Source: Amycolatopsis eburnea
GTDB lineage: Bacteria > Actinomycetota > Actinomycetes > Mycobacteriales > Pseudonocardiaceae
Direction: 5' to 3'
Length of the DNA: 64,000 nt
NCBI RefSeq assembly: GCF_003937945.1
Contig: NZ_RSEC01000036.1
Span: forward strand, 1,116,001 to 1,180,000
Shown here piece after piece: positions 62,263 to 64,000 of this stretch; within the stretch, counting starts at the first letter, position 1, and every line of letters begins with the position of its first letter. Position numbers and translations under genes: made by a program. The notes beneath the pieces are model-generated. The model was not told where the DNA came from, searched no databases, and saw only the letters and a list, made by a program, of their open reading frames with translations.

Positions 62263-63015
62263 TCAGCCCAAGTGCGAGGCGATCCAGTCCGCGACGACGT
62301 CCACGCGAGCGGTCGACTCGGCCTGGTCGTGCGGGCAGTCGGGGCCGTCGCTCTCCACCGAGACGATGCGGCCACCCTTGCCGGCCGGGACGAAGTACGG
62401 CGCGCCCGAGTCGTAGGTGCACGCGCTCGTCGTCGACGTCGGGGCGACACCCTTGACGCCGGCGTACTGCGGGTCGACGGTGGCGACCTTCATTAAGCCC
62501 TGCTGGAGCTTCGTGCCCGGCGTCGGGTCGACGGCGGTGAGGCTGCCCCAGCCCGCCAGCACGACCTTCTGGTCCACCACCGGCGCCTTGCGGCTGAGCG
62601 TCAGCGGTTCGATGCCGTAGACGGCCTTGTCGAGTTCCGCGATCGCGATGTCGTTGCTCGGCGACTGGTACACCGTCACGACGTTGCGGGTGATGCCCGG
62701 CTGGTCCACGGTCGTGGTGCCCAGCAGCACGGACGTCGGGTACGGCACCGGGCCGGAGACCGGGTTGCGGGCCGCGTCGTGGAAGCAGTGGCCGGCGGTG
62801 ATGATCCACTTCTTGGCGATCAGCGACCCCGAGCAGGCGCTGTTGTACTTGGTGCCGTCGGGCTTCGGGATGTCCGTCATGGTCAGTTTCGCGGCGAACT
62901 TGAACGTCCCCGGCGGGACGTCGGCGCCGTTGGCCACGGCCGAAGCCGGCGTGGCGGTGACGACCGCCGCGGTGAGCGCGAAGAAGGCTGCGGAAAGGAG
63001 CGCGCGGGTGCGCAT
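62263..63015 (-). CDS. Secreted trypsin-like serine protease, copy 3
   Basis: 250 aa with a good signal peptide (MRTRALLSAAFFALTAAVVT, cleavage near ASA). Triad: His in IITAGHCFHD, Asp in SNDIAIAEL and Ser in ACTYDSGAPYF. It is closer to copy 2 than to copy 1. First of the three tandem protease genes. AAAGGAG lies upstream of the ATG. Confidence 0.9.
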   Translation of the reverse strand: MRTRALLSAAFFALTAAVVTATPASAVANGADVPPGTFKFAAKLTMTDIPKPDGTKYNSACSGSLIAKKWIITAGHCFHDAARNPVSGPVPYPTSVLLGTTTVDQPGITRNVVTVYQSPSNDIAIAELDKAVYGIEPLTLSRKAPVVDQKVVLAGWGSLTAVDPTPGTKLQQGLMKVATVDPQYAGVKGVAPTSTTSACTYDSGAPYFVPAGKGGRIVSVESDGPDCPHDQAESTARVDVVADWIASHLG

Positions 63016-63072
63016 CGGATCCCCCCAGTGCGGGTCGGCGGTGGCGGGCTCTTCCCGCCACCGCCGGACAAC

Positions 63073-63447
63073 CTAGTTCACGCCGACCAGGTCGACGACG
63101 AAGATCAGGGTTTCGCCGGGCTTGATCACGCCGCCCGCGCCGCGGTCGCCGTAGGCCAGGTGCGGCGGGATGACGAGCTTGCGGCGGCCACCGATCTTCA
63201 TGCCCGCGACGCCCTTGTCCCAGCCGGAGATGACCTGGCCGGCGCCGAGGCCGAAGCGCAGCGGCTCGCCGCGGTCCCACGAAGCGTCGAACTGCTCGCC
63301 CGACGAGTGCGAGACGCCGACGTAGTGCACGGTGACGGTCTTGCCCGGCGTGGCTTCGGCGCCGTCACCGACCGTGATGTCGGTGATCTCGAGGTCGGCC
63401 GGCGCGGGGCCGTCCGGGCGGTCGATTTGGGGCTTTTCCAAGGTCAT
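63073..63447 (-). CDS. FKBP-type peptidyl-prolyl cis-trans isomerase
   Basis: 124 aa, no signal peptide. It has TVTVHYVGVSHSSGEQFDAS, VISGWDKGVAGMKIGGRRKL and PPHLAYGDRGAGGVIKPGET, the full FKBP pocket. Assists folding in the cytoplasm. ATG at 63447 chosen by homology; a GTG six codons upstream is possible. Separated from protease copy 3 by 57 bp. Confidence 0.94.
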   Translation of the reverse strand: MTLEKPQIDRPDGPAPADLEITDITVGDGAEATPGKTVTVHYVGVSHSSGEQFDASWDRGEPLRFGLGAGQVISGWDKGVAGMKIGGRRKLVIPPHLAYGDRGAGGVIKPGETLIFVVDLVGVN

Positions 63448-63587
63448 GGGCCTCACCGTACCCACGCGTGAGGGGCTGCGCCGATCGGCCTACGCCCAAG
63501 GAGGGAAAAACGCGAAAACTCTTCACACTTGTCCTACTGCTCGGTAGCGTGCGCTTCGTCACTCTTCTGAGCTGAGGGGAGCCCGGC

Positions 63588-64000
63588 ATGCGACGAGGCA
63601 TCCGAGCCTTGACCTTCACGGCGTTGGGGGCCCTCGTGGCCGGGCTGACCCAAGTCGCCGTCACCGCGCCGGCCGCGCAGGCGGCCGGGTCGCCCGACGA
63701 CTACTGCGGCGGGCAGTGCAGCGACATCCTGCCGCCCGGCGAGAACGGCAACGCCACCCTCGCGGACATCCTCGCGCACAAGGTGTTCGGCACCCGCCCG
63801 GCGCACGCCTCCGACCAGCTCGGGAAGTACGCCTCGCTGGCCAACGGCTACAAGACGCTGACCACGAGCGCGATCAACCAGTACTTCAACGACTCGTCGT
63901 TCGGCGTCGCCGCCGACCAGGTCGCGAGCACGACCAAGCCGCGCTCGGACGTGACGATCGTGCGGGACAAGGCACTCGGCGTCCCGCACATCACCGGCAC
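63588..64000 (+). CDS. Secreted penicillin acylase-family hydrolase, N-terminal part
   Basis: Partial: the gene runs off the window end. It begins MRRGIRALTFTALGALVAGL with a signal peptide cleaved near AQAAG. The visible part (DDYCGGQCSDILPPGENGNA, LADILAHKVFGTRPAHASDQ, SDVTIVRDKALGVPHITG) matches the opening of penicillin acylase-type Ntn hydrolases, which cleave amide bonds of acylated amines or homoserine lactones. The nucleophile Ser lies beyond the window. GAGGGGAG precedes the ATG. Confidence 0.85.
   Translation, partial: MRRGIRALTFTALGALVAGLTQVAVTAPAAQAAGSPDDYCGGQCSDILPPGENGNATLADILAHKVFGTRPAHASDQLGKYASLANGYKTLTTSAINQYFNDSSFGVAADQVASTTKPRSDVTIVRDKALGVPHITG

Overview
High-GC actinobacterial chromosome, most likely a Pseudonocardiaceae member such as Amycolatopsis. 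This is inferred from the gene order gyrB-gyrA-DUF3566-tRNA-Ile ... tRNA-Ala-cwsA-ppiA-crgA-trpG-pknB-pknA-pbpA-rodA-pstP-fhaB-fhaA-tRNA-Leu, which matches the origin-proximal block of mycobacteria and relatives, and from the codon and GC style. The window starts just upstream of gyrB, so oriC should lie a few kb outside its left end.

Layout. 1-5642: gyrase operon, a DUF3566 membrane protein and tRNA-Ile(GAT). 5601-22477: a 16.8-kb integrated actinomycete integrative and conjugative element (AICE), bounded by a perfect 46-bp repeat of the tRNA 3' half. It carries int, xis, an AAA ATPase, an orphan cytosine methyltransferase, a Prim-Pol replication protein, a Pif-like Nudix protein, an FtsK/TraB-type translocase, a chain of small overlapping transfer genes, and on the opposite strand a GntR regulator fused to a P-loop kinase-like domain coupled to a 2-hydroxyacid dehydrogenase. 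22483-26499: small accessory enzymes, a parS-like palindrome, a DLW-39 small protein and tRNA-Ala(TGC). 26500-32655: a DrrAB-like ABC exporter, a 1038-aa AfsR/BTAD-type regulator and a cytochrome P450; triple 11-bp-period repeats lie in front of both the exporter and the P450. 32639-36628: secreted hydrolase, PdxH-like oxidase, lipoprotein and conserved proteins.

36692-50807: cwsA, ppiA, rhomboid protease, PH-domain protein, crgA and class E sortase form the cell-envelope and division segment. It is interleaved with an LLM oxidoreductase, two ABC export pairs, a two-component system, fprA (with an IdeR/DtxR-like box), trpG/pabA, an orphan EACC1-like protein and a secreted I36-type protein. 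50871-60287: the conserved growth and division signalling operon, read leftward as fhaA, fhaB, pstP, rodA, pbpA, pknA, pknB, mostly with 4-bp ATGA overlaps. 60418-64000: tRNA-Leu(CAG), three tandem trypsin-like secreted proteases (the middle one lacks a signal peptide), an FKBP isomerase and the start of a secreted penicillin acylase-family gene cut by the window end.

The most unusual parts are in the AICE (a dispersed 10-bp motif found only there, 9-bp iteron clusters near both ends, a GTTAG array beside tra, and the regulator-kinase plus dehydrogenase pair) and the inferred BTAD regulon with its 11-bp-period boxes. All family names come from reading motifs in the translations; no database search was run.
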